64,000 nucleotides of DNA from Enterovibrio norvegicus FF-33 (GCF_000286835.2 NZ_AJYD02000038.1:733056-797055); one strand, 5' to 3'. Positions 42,523 through 52,497 are shown, numbered from the stretch's first letter. Notes: generated by a model not told the origin, from the sequence alone. Numbers and translations are program-made.

Positions 42523-43443
42523 CTATTGGTGTTTGTTCAATGCGTTGCGGATAAAGCCATCATGTTGTTCCAATCGTGCTTTCGCTTGTTCTGCATTAAT
42601 GCCTGCTAGAAGCATGAGAATGGCGGTTTTGCAGTGGCGGTTGCAGGCATTAAGCGCCGCTTCAGCCGCTTGTGACGATTCGCCTGTTGCTTCCACTACA
42701 ATGTTGACTTGGCGCTGAACCAGTTTGGCGTTGGTGGCTTCTACATCGACCATTAAGTTGCCATATACTTTGCCGCTTCGAATCATCGCGCCTGTGGTGA
42801 GCATGTTCAGGATAAGTTTTTGTGCTGTTCCTGCTTTCATGCGTGAAGATCCGGTGACAACTTCAGGGCCAACAATCGGCGTGATAGCAATATCCGCTTC
42901 ATCCACCATCGCGCACTGTGGGTTACAGGCAATGGCCACCACGGTGACACCTAATGTTTTGGCGTACGCCATGCCGCCCAATACATACGGGGTGCGTCCA
43001 CTGGCTGCGATACCGACAAGTACGTCTTTGTTTGAGAGCTTAAGATCTTTTAAATCCTGCTCACCGAGTTCTGTATTGTCTTCTGCATTTTCGACCGCCT
43101 TGAGAATGGCAGGATGACCCCCTGCAATTAATCCTACGACCTGCTCGGCTTTGCTGCCAAATGTCGGAGGGCATTCGCTGGCGTCTAGAATACCCAATCG
43201 ACCAGACGTGCCCGCCCCCATATAAATCAACCTGCCACCTTGGGCAAATGCCGTCGTAATGGCATCGACCGCTTTCGCGATGTGAGGCAGTTGTGCTTTG
43301 ACAGCGAGTGCCACTTGTTGATCTTCCTGATTCATCACAGCCAGCATATCGAGCGTGGAAAGTGTGTCGATGTTTGCACTGGCTGGGTTACGGCTTTCTG
43401 TGACCAATCGAGTTAAATCAATTTTCATCGCTAGCATGCTCAT
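42523..43443 (-). CDS. murQ: N-acetylmuramic acid 6-phosphate etherase
   Basis: A 306-residue SIS-domain lyase that cleaves the lactyl ether of MurNAc-6-P to GlcNAc-6-P during cell-wall recycling. The N-terminus matches the family ([20 protein letters not shown]), and the SIS core is clear: [20 protein letters not shown] (with catalytic Ser and Glu region), [31 protein letters not shown] start at 43428 (MKIDLTRL) is equally possible and fits the family N-terminus better. No murP or anmK is next to it. Confidence 0.95.
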   Translation of the reverse strand: MSMLAMKIDLTRLVTESRNPASANIDTLSTLDMLAVMNQEDQQVALAVKAQLPHIAKAVDAITTAFAQGGRLIYMGAGTSGRLGILDASECPPTFGSKAEQVVGLIAGGHPAILKAVENAEDNTELGEQDLKDLKLSNKDVLVGIAASGRTPYVLGGMAYAKTLGVTVVAIACNPQCAMVDEADIAITPIVGPEVVTGSSRMKAGTAQKLILNMLTTGAMIRSGKVYGNLMVDVEATNAKLVQRQVNIVVEATGESSQAAEAALNACNRHCKTAILMLLAGINAEQAKARLEQHDGFIRNALNKHQ

Positions 43444-43632
43444 TTATTGGGGATTTTTATAGCTGCCAGTATTCCTCATCGGCATGTGAAAACTCAAGAG
43501 AAAAGGTGAGCCTTCTTTTCTGCTCATTGTTCTCTTATCGAGAATAATCAATTCATGTTCTCACTGTTTATTGATGTATTGAGGTCGATTATTGTTTGCT
43601 CATCGAAAGTTGATGGCAAAGGATGACAGGTA

Positions 43633-44619
43633 ATGGGCTTATTAGTAGATGGAAAGTGGCGAACCGATTGGTATGACACCAGCAAGACAGACGGACGTTT
43701 TACCCGGAAAGCACCCAGTTTTCGTCACTGGATAACCCAAGATGGCGGCGCAGGGCCAAGCGGTGATGCAGGGTTTAACGCTGAACCGGGCAGATACCAT
43801 TTGTATGTGTCACTGGCTTGTCCTTGGGCGCATCGGACGTTGATTTTTCGTGCGTTAAAAGGGCTCGAAGACATGATCTCCGTGTCGGTCGTTAATGCCT
43901 TTATGGGCGATGACGGTTGGACGTTTTTGCCCGGCGATGATGTGGTGCCAGATACCGTGAACGGTAAAACGCATTTGCATCAAATCTATACCGAGGCGAT
44001 GAGCGATTACACCGGACGCGTAACTGTGCCTGTGCTGTGGGATAAGAAAACCCACACCATTGTGAGCAATGAATCGGCGGACATCATTCGCATGTTGAAC
44101 AGCGCGTTTGATGAAGTGGGCGCCAAGCCAGGCGATTACTACCCGACTGCACTGCGTGAGGCCATCGACGAGGTGAACGATTATGTTTATCCCAACATCA
44201 ATAACGGCGTGTATCGCGCTGGGTTTGCGACCACACAAGCGGCTTATGACGAAGCGGTAGAAGATGTGTTCCATGCACTCGATGTATTGGAAGTGAAACT
44301 TGCCACACAGCGCTATTTGCTGGGTGACGCTTTAACTGAGGCCGATTGGCGTTTGTTCACCACCTTGATTCGGTTTGATGCTGTTTATGTTGGGCATTTC
44401 AAATGCAGTAGTCGTCGTATTGTCGATTACCCAAATTTGTTTGGATACCTGCGCGAGCTTTATCAAATGCCCGGCATCGCAGGCACGGTTCATATCGACC
44501 ATATCAAGGCGCATTACTACGGTAGCCACGAAACGGTGAACCCGACACGCATTGTGCCGATTGGCCCAGCGTTGGATTTTACGACGCCACATGGCCGAGA
44601 GCAGGTTGGCAACCAGTGA
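43633..44619 (+). CDS. glutathionyl-hydroquinone reductase, copy 1
   Basis: A 328-residue YqjG/ECM4-type Xi-class glutathione transferase. The catalytic Cys63 sits in LACPWAHRTLIF, and the core WTFLPGDDVV, DYTGRVTVPVLWDKKTHTIV, SNESADIIRMLN is family-specific. It reduces S-glutathionyl-hydroquinones with glutathione, releasing the hydroquinone. No signal peptide. A GTAATG start at 43633 after a GACAGG. It is followed within 43 bases by a paralog in the same direction. Confidence 0.93.
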   Translation: MGLLVDGKWRTDWYDTSKTDGRFTRKAPSFRHWITQDGGAGPSGDAGFNAEPGRYHLYVSLACPWAHRTLIFRALKGLEDMISVSVVNAFMGDDGWTFLPGDDVVPDTVNGKTHLHQIYTEAMSDYTGRVTVPVLWDKKTHTIVSNESADIIRMLNSAFDEVGAKPGDYYPTALREAIDEVNDYVYPNINNGVYRAGFATTQAAYDEAVEDVFHALDVLEVKLATQRYLLGDALTEADWRLFTTLIRFDAVYVGHFKCSSRRIVDYPNLFGYLRELYQMPGIAGTVHIDHIKAHYYGSHETVNPTRIVPIGPALDFTTPHGREQVGNQ

Positions 44620-44662
44620 TATACGCCAACGCTGAGAAGGAATGCTGAGAAGGAATGAAGTG

Positions 44663-45637
44663 ATGGGAAAATTAGTTGAAGGACGCTGGCTCACCGACGA
44701 TGCATTGCTTGAGTTGGAGACCAAAGAATATGAGAAGGCCAATGGCCAGTTTCAACGCGGCACGGCGAAATTTCGCTCGTGGGTAACGGAAACGGGAGAG
44801 GCGGGCATCAGCGGTGACGCAGGCTTTAAAGCAGAAGCTGGGCGCTACCATTTGTTCGCGGCGTTGAATTGCCCTTGGGCGCATCGCACCTTGATTTATC
44901 GCAACGTGAAGCAATTGCAGAATGTGGTCGGGTTGTCGCTGGTTGCGCCGCTTCGCACCGATCAAGGTTGGGTGTTTGATAAAAGTACGCCGAGATTTAC
45001 TGATGAGCTGTTTGGGCTCGATGCGATGCATCAGCTATACGTGAAATCCAATCCCGATTTTACAGGTCGCGTGACGGTACCTGTGCTGTGGGACAAGAAA
45101 ACACAGACCATTGTGAGTAACGAGTCGTCTGAGATTATCCGTATGTTCAACAGTACGTTTAACGAGGTGACAGGTGATAAAAAAAATTTCTATCCGTCTA
45201 AATTGGCGCACCGCATTGATGCGATGAACGAGTGGGTGTTCAACACCGTGAATAACGGCGTGTACAAAGCGGGCTTTGCCAGAACGCAAGAGGCGTATAC
45301 GGAAGCGGTGACGACGTTGTTTGCGTCGTTGGAGGAAATAGAAACCCGTTTAGGGAATCACAAGTATTTGCTGGGGAATCAGATCACCGAAGCGGATTGG
45401 CGATTACTGCCGACGCTGGTGCGTTTTGATGTGGGTTACTTCACCGCGTTCAAATGCAACCTGAAAGCGCTGCGAGATTACCCGAATATCTCGGCGTATT
45501 TGAAAGAACTGGTTAAACAGCCGGGCGTGCGAGGCACTATCGATCTGGATGTGTATCGCCGCGGTTACAACTCAAAAAGTCCGTTGCGTAACCCGCACGG
45601 CATTGTGCCTGTCGCACCAGATGTGGACTTTTTATAA
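44663..45637 (+). CDS. glutathionyl-hydroquinone reductase, copy 2
   Basis: A 324-residue paralog of the preceding gene, about half identical by eye. Catalytic Cys70 sits in LNCPWAHRTLIY; the FTGRVTVPVLWDKKTQTIVS and EADWRLLPTLVRFD segments are shared. The start at 44663 follows an AAGGA repeat (the sequence upstream is duplicated). The N-terminal segment differs from copy 1 (DDALLELETKEYEKANGQFQ), which may change substrate. Tandem duplication is likely. It precedes a questin-oxidase-like gene by 54 bases. Confidence 0.93.
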   Translation: MGKLVEGRWLTDDALLELETKEYEKANGQFQRGTAKFRSWVTETGEAGISGDAGFKAEAGRYHLFAALNCPWAHRTLIYRNVKQLQNVVGLSLVAPLRTDQGWVFDKSTPRFTDELFGLDAMHQLYVKSNPDFTGRVTVPVLWDKKTQTIVSNESSEIIRMFNSTFNEVTGDKKNFYPSKLAHRIDAMNEWVFNTVNNGVYKAGFARTQEAYTEAVTTLFASLEEIETRLGNHKYLLGNQITEADWRLLPTLVRFDVGYFTAFKCNLKALRDYPNISAYLKELVKQPGVRGTIDLDVYRRGYNSKSPLRNPHGIVPVAPDVDFL

Positions 45638-45691
45638 GCATCTCAGGTAGGCACAGCAACAAACACATTATCAACGCAAGGAGGAGTCACC

Positions 45692-46861
45692 ATGTTATTT
45701 AATCCATCAAATACTGCGACACGACAATTCAACGCAGCTGCTGACATATCTGCGTTGGTAAATGATGAAATGCTGAAAGACAGCGCGTTTCACCCCAACC
45801 TTGGTGGCGTGACAAAAGGCGGCATGGCGAATCATTACCCGATGACTATTATGTCGTTGCAAGCACTGGGTGCCAGTGATGAAAACATCAGGGATTTTCG
45901 TGCTTCATGGCCGCGTTATCGCTCAAAAATTACTGACGATCTGCGTCTTCGTGACAAGGGCGTGGTGACGCAAGAAAACTGGCCTGATTATTTAGGACAA
46001 GCAAACCTGCTGGCAGATTTTCAGCGTATGTTTTACGACGGCTTACAAGCAACGGACGATCAAAATGCGTACATCATGTCTGCGCTCGATAAGCTTCAAT
46101 ATGCGCTGCCGATGGGGCTGTTTCATCCCTTGATCAGAGTAAGCTTCGCCATGATGCATGGCGATAAAGGGTTGATCGCTGATGCGCTGGCGTATTGGGC
46201 GATACGTTATGAAGATCTGTATAAACGCATGTTGCCGCCGCGCACTGATTTCGCCAGTATCTCGGTCAGCGCCGAAGAAAATTGGGTGACATTACATGCT
46301 GCGAAACCCGAGCTGAGTTTTCGAGGTGGTAGCCTGAATGTGTGCGAGCGTTTGTGTTCTGAGCCTGCGCTTCACGATATCGCTGTGGCGGAGAATTTCT
46401 TTATCACCGAAGAAAATCTCGAGCTGAAAATTCAAGAAATCGGTGATCGTGCTATTGGCTTGTACCTGTTTGAACCCGCACTCACGACCTTACATGGCGT
46501 GACGGCGTTTCAAGCGCTGGTGGACATTACCCAGACAGTGCTTGGTGACAGTGACAGATTCCGCCCGTTGTTAGCTGAACTTTGGCAACGTTACTGGATT
46601 TGGTTGACGGCGCTATATATTGAAAAAGGCGTTCCAGAGGCCTTGCCAAGTGTTGTTGAAGAATCACGAAGTGACGTTGATGCTTTTGCATGGGAAGACA
46701 TTGCCAGTGCCATAGTGAAAGTGCCAGAAGTGCATGCCATTAAAATGGTGTTTAGCTGCAAATGGCTATTTGAGAACCTTGATGCGAACCCGCGCTACAA
46801 AGCGGCCGCCATCAATGTACTTAGCCAGCATATCAATGTGAAGCCAGTGCGATTAGGTTGA
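45692..46861 (+). CDS. questin-oxidase-like protein
   Basis: A 389-residue protein with the pattern of the questin oxidase/AflY family (PF14027 type): NHYPMTIMSLQALGASDENI, MFYDGLQATDDQNAY, LPMGLFHPLIRVSFAMMHGD, KGLIADALAYWAIRYEDL. Fungal members are linked to Baeyer-Villiger-type ring opening of anthraquinones (aflatoxin and geodin pathways), but bacterial ones are uncharacterised. No signal peptide. ATG 45692 after AGGAGG. Being downstream of two hydroquinone reductases supports a quinone or aromatic substrate. Confidence 0.78.
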   Translation: MLFNPSNTATRQFNAAADISALVNDEMLKDSAFHPNLGGVTKGGMANHYPMTIMSLQALGASDENIRDFRASWPRYRSKITDDLRLRDKGVVTQENWPDYLGQANLLADFQRMFYDGLQATDDQNAYIMSALDKLQYALPMGLFHPLIRVSFAMMHGDKGLIADALAYWAIRYEDLYKRMLPPRTDFASISVSAEENWVTLHAAKPELSFRGGSLNVCERLCSEPALHDIAVAENFFITEENLELKIQEIGDRAIGLYLFEPALTTLHGVTAFQALVDITQTVLGDSDRFRPLLAELWQRYWIWLTALYIEKGVPEALPSVVEESRSDVDAFAWEDIASAIVKVPEVHAIKMVFSCKWLFENLDANPRYKAAAINVLSQHINVKPVRLG

Positions 46862-46882
46862 TACACGGCCAAATGAACAATC

Positions 46883-46909
46883 AAAGAGCGGCTAGTCCCG
46901 CTCTTTTTC
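46883..46909. terminator. bidirectional terminator
   Basis: AAAGAGCGG and CCGCTCTTT enclose a loop of about eight bases, followed by a T run (TTTTTC). It lies between the questin-oxidase-like gene and the convergent napF-type gene. Confidence 0.85.
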
Positions 46910-46939
46910 GTTTTTGTGGTGGATGACAATCGCTATGCG

Positions 46940-47494
46940 TTAACGCATCACCATCTGAATGGCATGAGACGGGCAGGCGACACGGCATTGCGCACAGCCA
47001 GAGCAAAGCTCCGTTTTGATTGAAACACTTCGATTTACAGTGTCAATCGCTTGATGTGGGCAAGCCTCTTCGCACGATTGGCAAGGTGCCCCCATTTGAC
47101 GAACACACATGCCTGAAAGTGCGGCGACAGCGCCTGTCGATGGCACGCCATTGGCCGATGTATTTGCGAGCGAAAGTGTTGGGCAAACGCGTTGGCATTC
47201 ACCACACTCTGTGCACGAACCGCCATCTAGCGTAAGCGTGGGTTTCTCTTCGAGCATGCTAATGACGTGCTGTGGACACACCTCTTCACATTTTCCGCAC
47301 CCATCGCAGAGGCGATTTAACAACGCTTCTTCTACCGCTGTGGGCGGGCGGGGAACGCTGCGAATAGCGGCTATCTGAGTAGACGCTTTTACAGGCTTAC
47401 TGACACCAGACCACAAGGCGCGAAAAAGCCCCCGGCGACTGCACTGTTGCATGTTCAATTGTGCGTTGTAATAGCGCTCGTCTCTGTCTGACAT
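46940..47494 (-). CDS. napF: NapF-type ferredoxin
   Basis: A 184-residue cytoplasmic iron-sulfur protein with cysteine clusters CDGCGKCEEVCP, CTECGECQRVCP, CQSCEEACP and CSGCAQCRVACP for 4Fe-4S centres. The N-terminus is rich in Gln/Arg (MQQCSRRGLFRALWSG), as in NapF. NapF helps electron supply or maturation of periplasmic nitrate reductase, but here it sits at the end of the dms cluster instead of a nap operon, so it may serve DMSO reductase maturation. The 67-base gap from the chaperone gene allows read-through. Confidence 0.88.
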   Translation of the reverse strand: MSDRDERYYNAQLNMQQCSRRGLFRALWSGVSKPVKASTQIAAIRSVPRPPTAVEEALLNRLCDGCGKCEEVCPQHVISMLEEKPTLTLDGGSCTECGECQRVCPTLSLANTSANGVPSTGAVAALSGMCVRQMGAPCQSCEEACPHQAIDTVNRSVSIKTELCSGCAQCRVACPSHAIQMVMR

Positions 47495-47561
47495 GGTGCC
47501 TAACCCTGATTGTCGGTAAACATGTGCGGTTCTGAGTAACGTTTGATATTCACGCTAGCGA

Positions 47562-48215
47562 TTAACGATAGAGATTTACGCTGTTGTATTGCGCGTTCAC
47601 CTGCGACGCCAATTGCTCTAGCGTGCCTTCCGCAAGATAGCTAATGCCTTGGTAAAACTCGGTTTGTGCACCTTCGCGCATGATCGCGAAAAAGCGCGGT
47701 GCCCACGTCAGCACATGATCGCTCAAAAAGGCCTTTAATGATGCCAAGCTTTCATTGTGAGTGGCTTCAACCACTTGTGCGTTAAATGCGGTCTCAAGCA
47801 AATAAGTGATGAAGGAAAACACCAAACCAATATGATCTTCGGGTTCACGTTCGCCTGTATCGATAGCAATGCCATGCTCCGCGTAAAACGCGCGAATCGC
47901 CAGCGTAGCAGCGCCACAGGTAGTTTGTTCCTCCGTCAGATACACAGAGCCCCAAGGCGCTGCTGTCAGGGTATTTGGTCCGACAAACAATTGTGCGTAA
48001 TCACGGCTGGCCGCGTGTAGATTAGGTCGTTGTTTAAGCAACGCTAACCCTTGTTCCACCTTGGCATTCGCCATGTCTACGGGCCATTCATCGAACATCG
48101 GCTCGTCATAGAGAGCGTTAATGAAGTGTGCATCTGGCGCTTGATGCAATGCACGATAGAAAAAGTGACTGGCGATGGTCAGGCTTGCAAGCGTTTCGTA
48201 GCGAGAGTCATTCAT
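47562..48215 (-). CDS. TorD/DmsD-family redox enzyme chaperone
   Basis: A 217-residue all-helical chaperone of the TorD family: the hallmark PWGSVYLTEEQTTCG (about 88-103) and EREPEDHIGLVFSFITYL (about 124-141) regions bind the Tat signal of molybdoenzymes. Its place behind dmsABC implies that it is the specific chaperone for this DmsA. It follows a hairpin/terminator at 48315-48347 and probably has attenuated read-through from dms. Confidence 0.88.
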   Translation of the reverse strand: MNDSRYETLASLTIASHFFYRALHQAPDAHFINALYDEPMFDEWPVDMANAKVEQGLALLKQRPNLHAASRDYAQLFVGPNTLTAAPWGSVYLTEEQTTCGAATLAIRAFYAEHGIAIDTGEREPEDHIGLVFSFITYLLETAFNAQVVEATHNESLASLKAFLSDHVLTWAPRFFAIMREGAQTEFYQGISYLAEGTLEQLASQVNAQYNSVNLYR

Positions 48216-48314
48216 GGCAATGGGCTTATTCGGTTAAAATTAATGAGGTAAAAAAGAACGTGTTTTAAAAAATAAAAAGGGGTGACAAAAAGAAAAGGTA
48301 ACGCGTTAACATTC

Positions 48315-48347
48315 AAAAAGAGGGGCTGACATTCCAGCCCCTTTTTG
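48315..48347 (-). terminator. terminator or attenuator inside dms cluster
   Basis: The 7-bp stem GGGGCTG / CAGCCCC lies in 48322-48341 with A-rich and T-rich flanks, between the dmsC stop and the chaperone start. On the minus strand it is followed by a T run. It may reduce expression of the chaperone and ferredoxin genes relative to dmsABC. Confidence 0.7.
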
Positions 48348-48364
48348 ACCCAAAAATCGGGATA

Positions 48365-49207
48365 TTACATACCAGAGCTAGCGCTGATGAAGGCGTCGTA
48401 GAAGAACGCACGACCAGACAGTTCTGCCATCACAACCATCAAAAACGCCGCAATCGCGATGCCAGCGTTTTTGTTATTGCCACGCAATGCTTGAGATGCA
48501 AACAGTACAACACCTGATGCCATCAAACCGATACGCGCCATGGTGAAGGCTTCTGCGTTCGCCATCGCGAAGGGGTTGGCGTAAGCATTTAGCTGACCTA
48601 ACCAGACTGCGTAGCCACCAAAACCAACCAATGACATTGCCATGGTGATCAGTGCGGCCATGGCCAGTGAACGGTCAGCGCATTGTTGAACCTTACCAAT
48701 TTTTGCAGCTTGAACGCGCAGTGCCAATGCGGCTGCAATTGGGCCAACGACACCTGCAGTCATCAAAAACTGGAACGTGGTCCAATGCGAGTTCCAGCTC
48801 ACCACGGTTGGCAAACGGTACACGTTCACAATCGCAAGAATGAACACAACACCCAGTGCCATTGCCGCAGGTAGCGTGAGCTTTTGCAGGGTAGGTTGAA
48901 TGTTCAACACGCGCAGTGCGGTGTAGGTAAATGCCGCGCCACCAAACAGTGACAATGCGACGATTTCCATGCTCAGTGCAGACATGTGTGCAAGACCGAA
49001 CATCACGTTGAACATGCGAAATGGCTGACCTAAGTGCGTCACTGACGCAATCGCGCCCAGACCCAACAGTGTCAGTGATGCCATAAACGCGATGTTCATG
49101 CTTTTACGCTCGGGTTTGAGGAACATTTCCACCAAACCTAGGGCGATAAACATACCGACGGCGGATTGCGCTAATACGGTAAAGAAGACCAGCGATAATT
49201 CACTCAT
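48365..49207 (-). CDS. dmsC: DMSO reductase membrane anchor DmsC
   Basis: A 280-residue membrane protein with eight predicted helices. It anchors DmsAB to the membrane and oxidises menaquinol. Family-typical segments are ELSLVFFTVLAQSAVGMFIA at the N-terminus and VTHLGQPFRMFNVMFGLAHM, which contributes to the quinol site. Its start codon overlaps the dmsB stop by four bases. Confidence 0.92.
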   Translation of the reverse strand: MSELSLVFFTVLAQSAVGMFIALGLVEMFLKPERKSMNIAFMASLTLLGLGAIASVTHLGQPFRMFNVMFGLAHMSALSMEIVALSLFGGAAFTYTALRVLNIQPTLQKLTLPAAMALGVVFILAIVNVYRLPTVVSWNSHWTTFQFLMTAGVVGPIAAALALRVQAAKIGKVQQCADRSLAMAALITMAMSLVGFGGYAVWLGQLNAYANPFAMANAEAFTMARIGLMASGVVLFASQALRGNNKNAGIAIAAFLMVVMAELSGRAFFYDAFISASSGM

Positions 49208-49830
49208 AGCGATACCTCTGTCGGGTTTTGGATGCTGCCTGTGGTGTCGCCAGTGGGGCGAGAGTTACGGCAGGTGGTGACGATCAGGTTTGGCGATGTC
49301 AAACGTGGATCGGGCAGCGGCGCAACGTCGTTTTTCGTGCCGTACATTTCGCGCAGTTCGTCCATTGGACCGAAATCCAGCGCACGCAATGGGCAAGACT
49401 CGACACACACTGGCTTGCGGCCTTCTGCAATGCGCTCGTAGCAACCATCACACTTGGTCATGTGTTTTTTCGCAGGGTCGTATTGAGGTGCGCCATAAGG
49501 GCACGCCATGCCACAGTATTGGCAACCCACACACACGTCTTTATCGACAACCACAAGGCCATCTTCAGTACGTTTGTGCATCGCGCCCGTTGGGCAAGCT
49601 TTCACACACGCTGGGTTTGAGCAGTGGTTACATGAAATCGACATGTAGTAGGCGTAAACGTTCTGGTTCACTGTGCCGTCGTCGTTTTGTACCCAGTCAC
49701 CGCCGGCGTATTCGTAAACACGACGCCAGTTAACGCCCACAGGCAGGTCACTGCGGTCTTTACATGAAACCTGACAGGTTTTACAGCCTGTACACTTGCT
49801 GGTGTCTACGTGGAATCCGTATTGAGTCAT
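49204..49830 (-). CDS. dmsB: DMSO reductase electron-transfer subunit DmsB
   Basis: A 208-residue ferredoxin subunit with four 4Fe-4S-binding Cys groups: CTGCKTCQVSCKD, CNHCSNPACVKACP, CVGCQYCGMACPYGAPQYDP and CDGCYERIAEGRKPVCVESC. It passes electrons from DmsC to the molybdenum subunit. It has no signal peptide and rides with DmsA through Tat. It starts 14 bases after the dmsA stop. Confidence 0.95.
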   Translation of the reverse strand: MTQYGFHVDTSKCTGCKTCQVSCKDRSDLPVGVNWRRVYEYAGGDWVQNDDGTVNQNVYAYYMSISCNHCSNPACVKACPTGAMHKRTEDGLVVVDKDVCVGCQYCGMACPYGAPQYDPAKKHMTKCDGCYERIAEGRKPVCVESCPLRALDFGPMDELREMYGTKNDVAPLPDPRLTSPNLIVTTCRNSRPTGDTTGSIQNPTEVSL

Positions 49831-49844
49831 CTATTTATCTCCCC

Positions 49845-52280
49845 TTAAACCTTGGCCACTTGGACTAGGATGGTGTGCTGAGGATTCCCCTTCGACAGTG
49901 GTGTGTTCTTCTGTGAGGTCAGCGTGTTGATACAACCGCCCAAATCGATACCGTTTTTGTCTGGGGAGTACCAAGCGCCTTGGCCCAATGCCGTCACGCC
50001 CGGCATGATGCGCGGCGTGACTTTGATGGCAACGCGAATTTCGCCACGATCATTGAACACGCGAACGTAATCGCCGCTTTCAAGACCACGCGTTTTCGCA
50101 TCAATTGGGTTCATCCAAATACCGTCGAACACCACTTCGCGCAGCCACGGAATGTTGTGGTACGTCGAGTGCGTGCGCCCTTTGGTGTGATAGCCAAAGA
50201 ACTGCAGCGGGAACTGCTCGGTTTTTGGATCCAAGTGGCTTTCCCACGTGGTCACGTATTGCGGGATCGGCGTGATGATTTCATCGTCTGCCAACGTCCA
50301 CTCTTTCGCGATGGTTTCCAGCTTGGTGGAGTAGATCTCAATCTTGCCTGAAGGCGTGCCTAGGGCATGCTTCTCTGGATCGTTACGGAAATCTTCCAGC
50401 GCGATACGGCCTTCTTTTGGCGCAGCTAACGTGTAAGGGCCATTTTTACGAAGATCTTCGAGCGTTGGCAGGTTGGCATCTTTTTGACGCGCACCGTCGT
50501 AAAGGTATTCCAACCAACCGTCACGGGTACGGCCTTCGGTGAAGGCTTCTTTCACGCCAAGGCGCTCAGACAGACCCACACACATGTCGTAGGCACAACG
50601 TGTTTCGTACAATGGCTCGATAGCGCGCACCAGCGGGAACACGCCGCCCAATGAACCTGATGAGTAACCGTCAGAGCTCACTTCGTTGTTTTCGATGGTG
50701 GTCACGTCGGGCAGCAGAAGGTCTGCAAAGCGGGCAGAAGAGGTCATGTGGTTATCACACACCACGATGAATTCCGCTTGGGTTTCATCTTCAATCAGTT
50801 TGCGGTGCTTATTGATGTCGGCATGTTGGTTCATGATCATGTTGCCTGAGTAGCTCAGTAGGAACTTGATCGGGGTACGCAGACGCTCGCCACCTTGAAT
50901 GCCGTCGGTTTTATCAGTCATTTCGTGATGACGGTAAATCGCATCGCTCCATTTGAAGAACGGCACTTTTACTTGGATCGGGTTAACGCCCGTTGGAATG
51001 CGCGGCGCTGGGTAGCTCCAGTTCGCAGGCATATCACCGGTGTTCGTACCTGGGCGACCGATGTTACCCGTTAGGATCGGCAGCATCACGATCGCACGAG
51101 AGGTTTGCTCGCCGTTCGCTTGCCGCTGAATGCCCGTACCTTGGGTGATGAAACACGCCTTTGCTGTGCCGATTTCACGCGCCAGTTGCACGATTTGATC
51201 AACAGGAATGCCGGTGATTTTTGACGCCCACACGGGTGTCTTCTCGATGCCATCAGGACCCTGACCCAAGATGTGCGCTTTGTAGTGGCCGTTTTGTGGG
51301 GCGCTTGCTGGCAAGGTTGATGAATCGTAGCCTTGGCAGTATTTGATCAAGAAATCTTGGTCAACCAAGCTCTCTGTGATCAAGGTGTGCGCGATACCTT
51401 CAACCAGAGCCGCATCGGTACCTGGGCGGATAGGTAGCCATAGGTCTTCTTTACCCAACATGGTGTCGGTGTAACGCGGATCGATAATGATGGTGCGAAC
51501 GTTGTTCTTTCGTTGCGCATTGACGTGCTCGTGAATTTCGCCACCACCGCTCATGCGCGTTTCCGCAGGGTTGTAACCGAACATCACCAACAGATCAGCG
51601 TTTTCGATTTCCGTGGTGTAGCTACCGTAAGCCGACGGTTTGATGGAGCCGTAAGTGAACGGCAGAGCAAACTGAATTTGACCCCAGCTGTAGTTACCGT
51701 AGTAATCAAGGAAACCACCAACAAGGTTGAACAGACGCTTGAAGCAATCTTTACCGTCGGTGCGGTAACCTTGTGTGCCTGAACCGTAGGTAATGAAGAT
51801 CGCATCATTGCCGTATTCTTTGATGGTGTATTGCAGTTTCTCTGACATCAAATCAAACGCTTCGTCCCAGCTAATGCGCTCAAATTGGCCTTCGCCACGC
51901 TTGCCGATGCGCTTCATTGGGTATTTCAGACGGTCAGGGTTGTAAACACGGTGCTTAATCGAGCGACCACGAAGACACGCACGGACTTGGTGATTCCCAA
52001 AGCCTTGATCGTCACCACGGTTGTCCGATTCGATTTGGGTGATCACGCCGTTTTTAGTATGAACTTGCAATGCACAACGGCTGCCACAGTTCACCATGCA
52101 CGCTGACCAGACGGTTTTGGTGTCTTCTGCGTGTTGAGGTGCTGTTTTAGCCACGGCTTTCAATGGCAAACCCGCACTCAGTGCTGCGGTACCACCGCCA
52201 ACCGCGGCCCCCCACTTCATGAAGCTTCGACGCTTCATTGGCGCTAACACCGCCTTATCGATCCAGTTTTTCATTGTCAT
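49845..52280 (-). CDS. dmsA: DMSO reductase catalytic subunit DmsA
   Basis: An 811-residue molybdopterin enzyme that reduces DMSO or TMAO-like acceptors. Twin-arginine signal MKRRSFMKWGAAVGGGTAAL (about residues 15-34), then the 4Fe-4S Cys region (TVWSACMVNCGSRCALQVHT) and molybdopterin domains (TYGSGTQGYRTDGKDCFKRL, IIIDPRYTDTMLGKEDLWLP, VVCDNHMTSSARFADLLLPD) and the C-terminal dinucleotide-binding part. The start at 52280 gives the usual length; an ATG six bases later is also possible, while 52364 lies outside the conserved N-terminus. An FNR site lies upstream. Confidence 0.95.
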   Translation of the reverse strand: MTMKNWIDKAVLAPMKRRSFMKWGAAVGGGTAALSAGLPLKAVAKTAPQHAEDTKTVWSACMVNCGSRCALQVHTKNGVITQIESDNRGDDQGFGNHQVRACLRGRSIKHRVYNPDRLKYPMKRIGKRGEGQFERISWDEAFDLMSEKLQYTIKEYGNDAIFITYGSGTQGYRTDGKDCFKRLFNLVGGFLDYYGNYSWGQIQFALPFTYGSIKPSAYGSYTTEIENADLLVMFGYNPAETRMSGGGEIHEHVNAQRKNNVRTIIIDPRYTDTMLGKEDLWLPIRPGTDAALVEGIAHTLITESLVDQDFLIKYCQGYDSSTLPASAPQNGHYKAHILGQGPDGIEKTPVWASKITGIPVDQIVQLAREIGTAKACFITQGTGIQRQANGEQTSRAIVMLPILTGNIGRPGTNTGDMPANWSYPAPRIPTGVNPIQVKVPFFKWSDAIYRHHEMTDKTDGIQGGERLRTPIKFLLSYSGNMIMNQHADINKHRKLIEDETQAEFIVVCDNHMTSSARFADLLLPDVTTIENNEVSSDGYSSGSLGGVFPLVRAIEPLYETRCAYDMCVGLSERLGVKEAFTEGRTRDGWLEYLYDGARQKDANLPTLEDLRKNGPYTLAAPKEGRIALEDFRNDPEKHALGTPSGKIEIYSTKLETIAKEWTLADDEIITPIPQYVTTWESHLDPKTEQFPLQFFGYHTKGRTHSTYHNIPWLREVVFDGIWMNPIDAKTRGLESGDYVRVFNDRGEIRVAIKVTPRIMPGVTALGQGAWYSPDKNGIDLGGCINTLTSQKNTPLSKGNPQHTILVQVAKV

Positions 52281-52497
52281 TCTCACATCGCTTGCGCGGA
52301 TCTGTGTGCTAATAGACTTAGCTATTTTTATTTGCCCCAAACCCATTAACAAAACATTCACCAAGCGAATGTTTTTTAGGGTTCAAAACGTAGAATCTTG
52401 AATGGAATATTACGGGGTGACTATAAATACTCCCTAAATGTGAGGGAATTTATATTCGGGGGGAAACGGTGCTACAAACAGCATGAATGAAGGTTTG

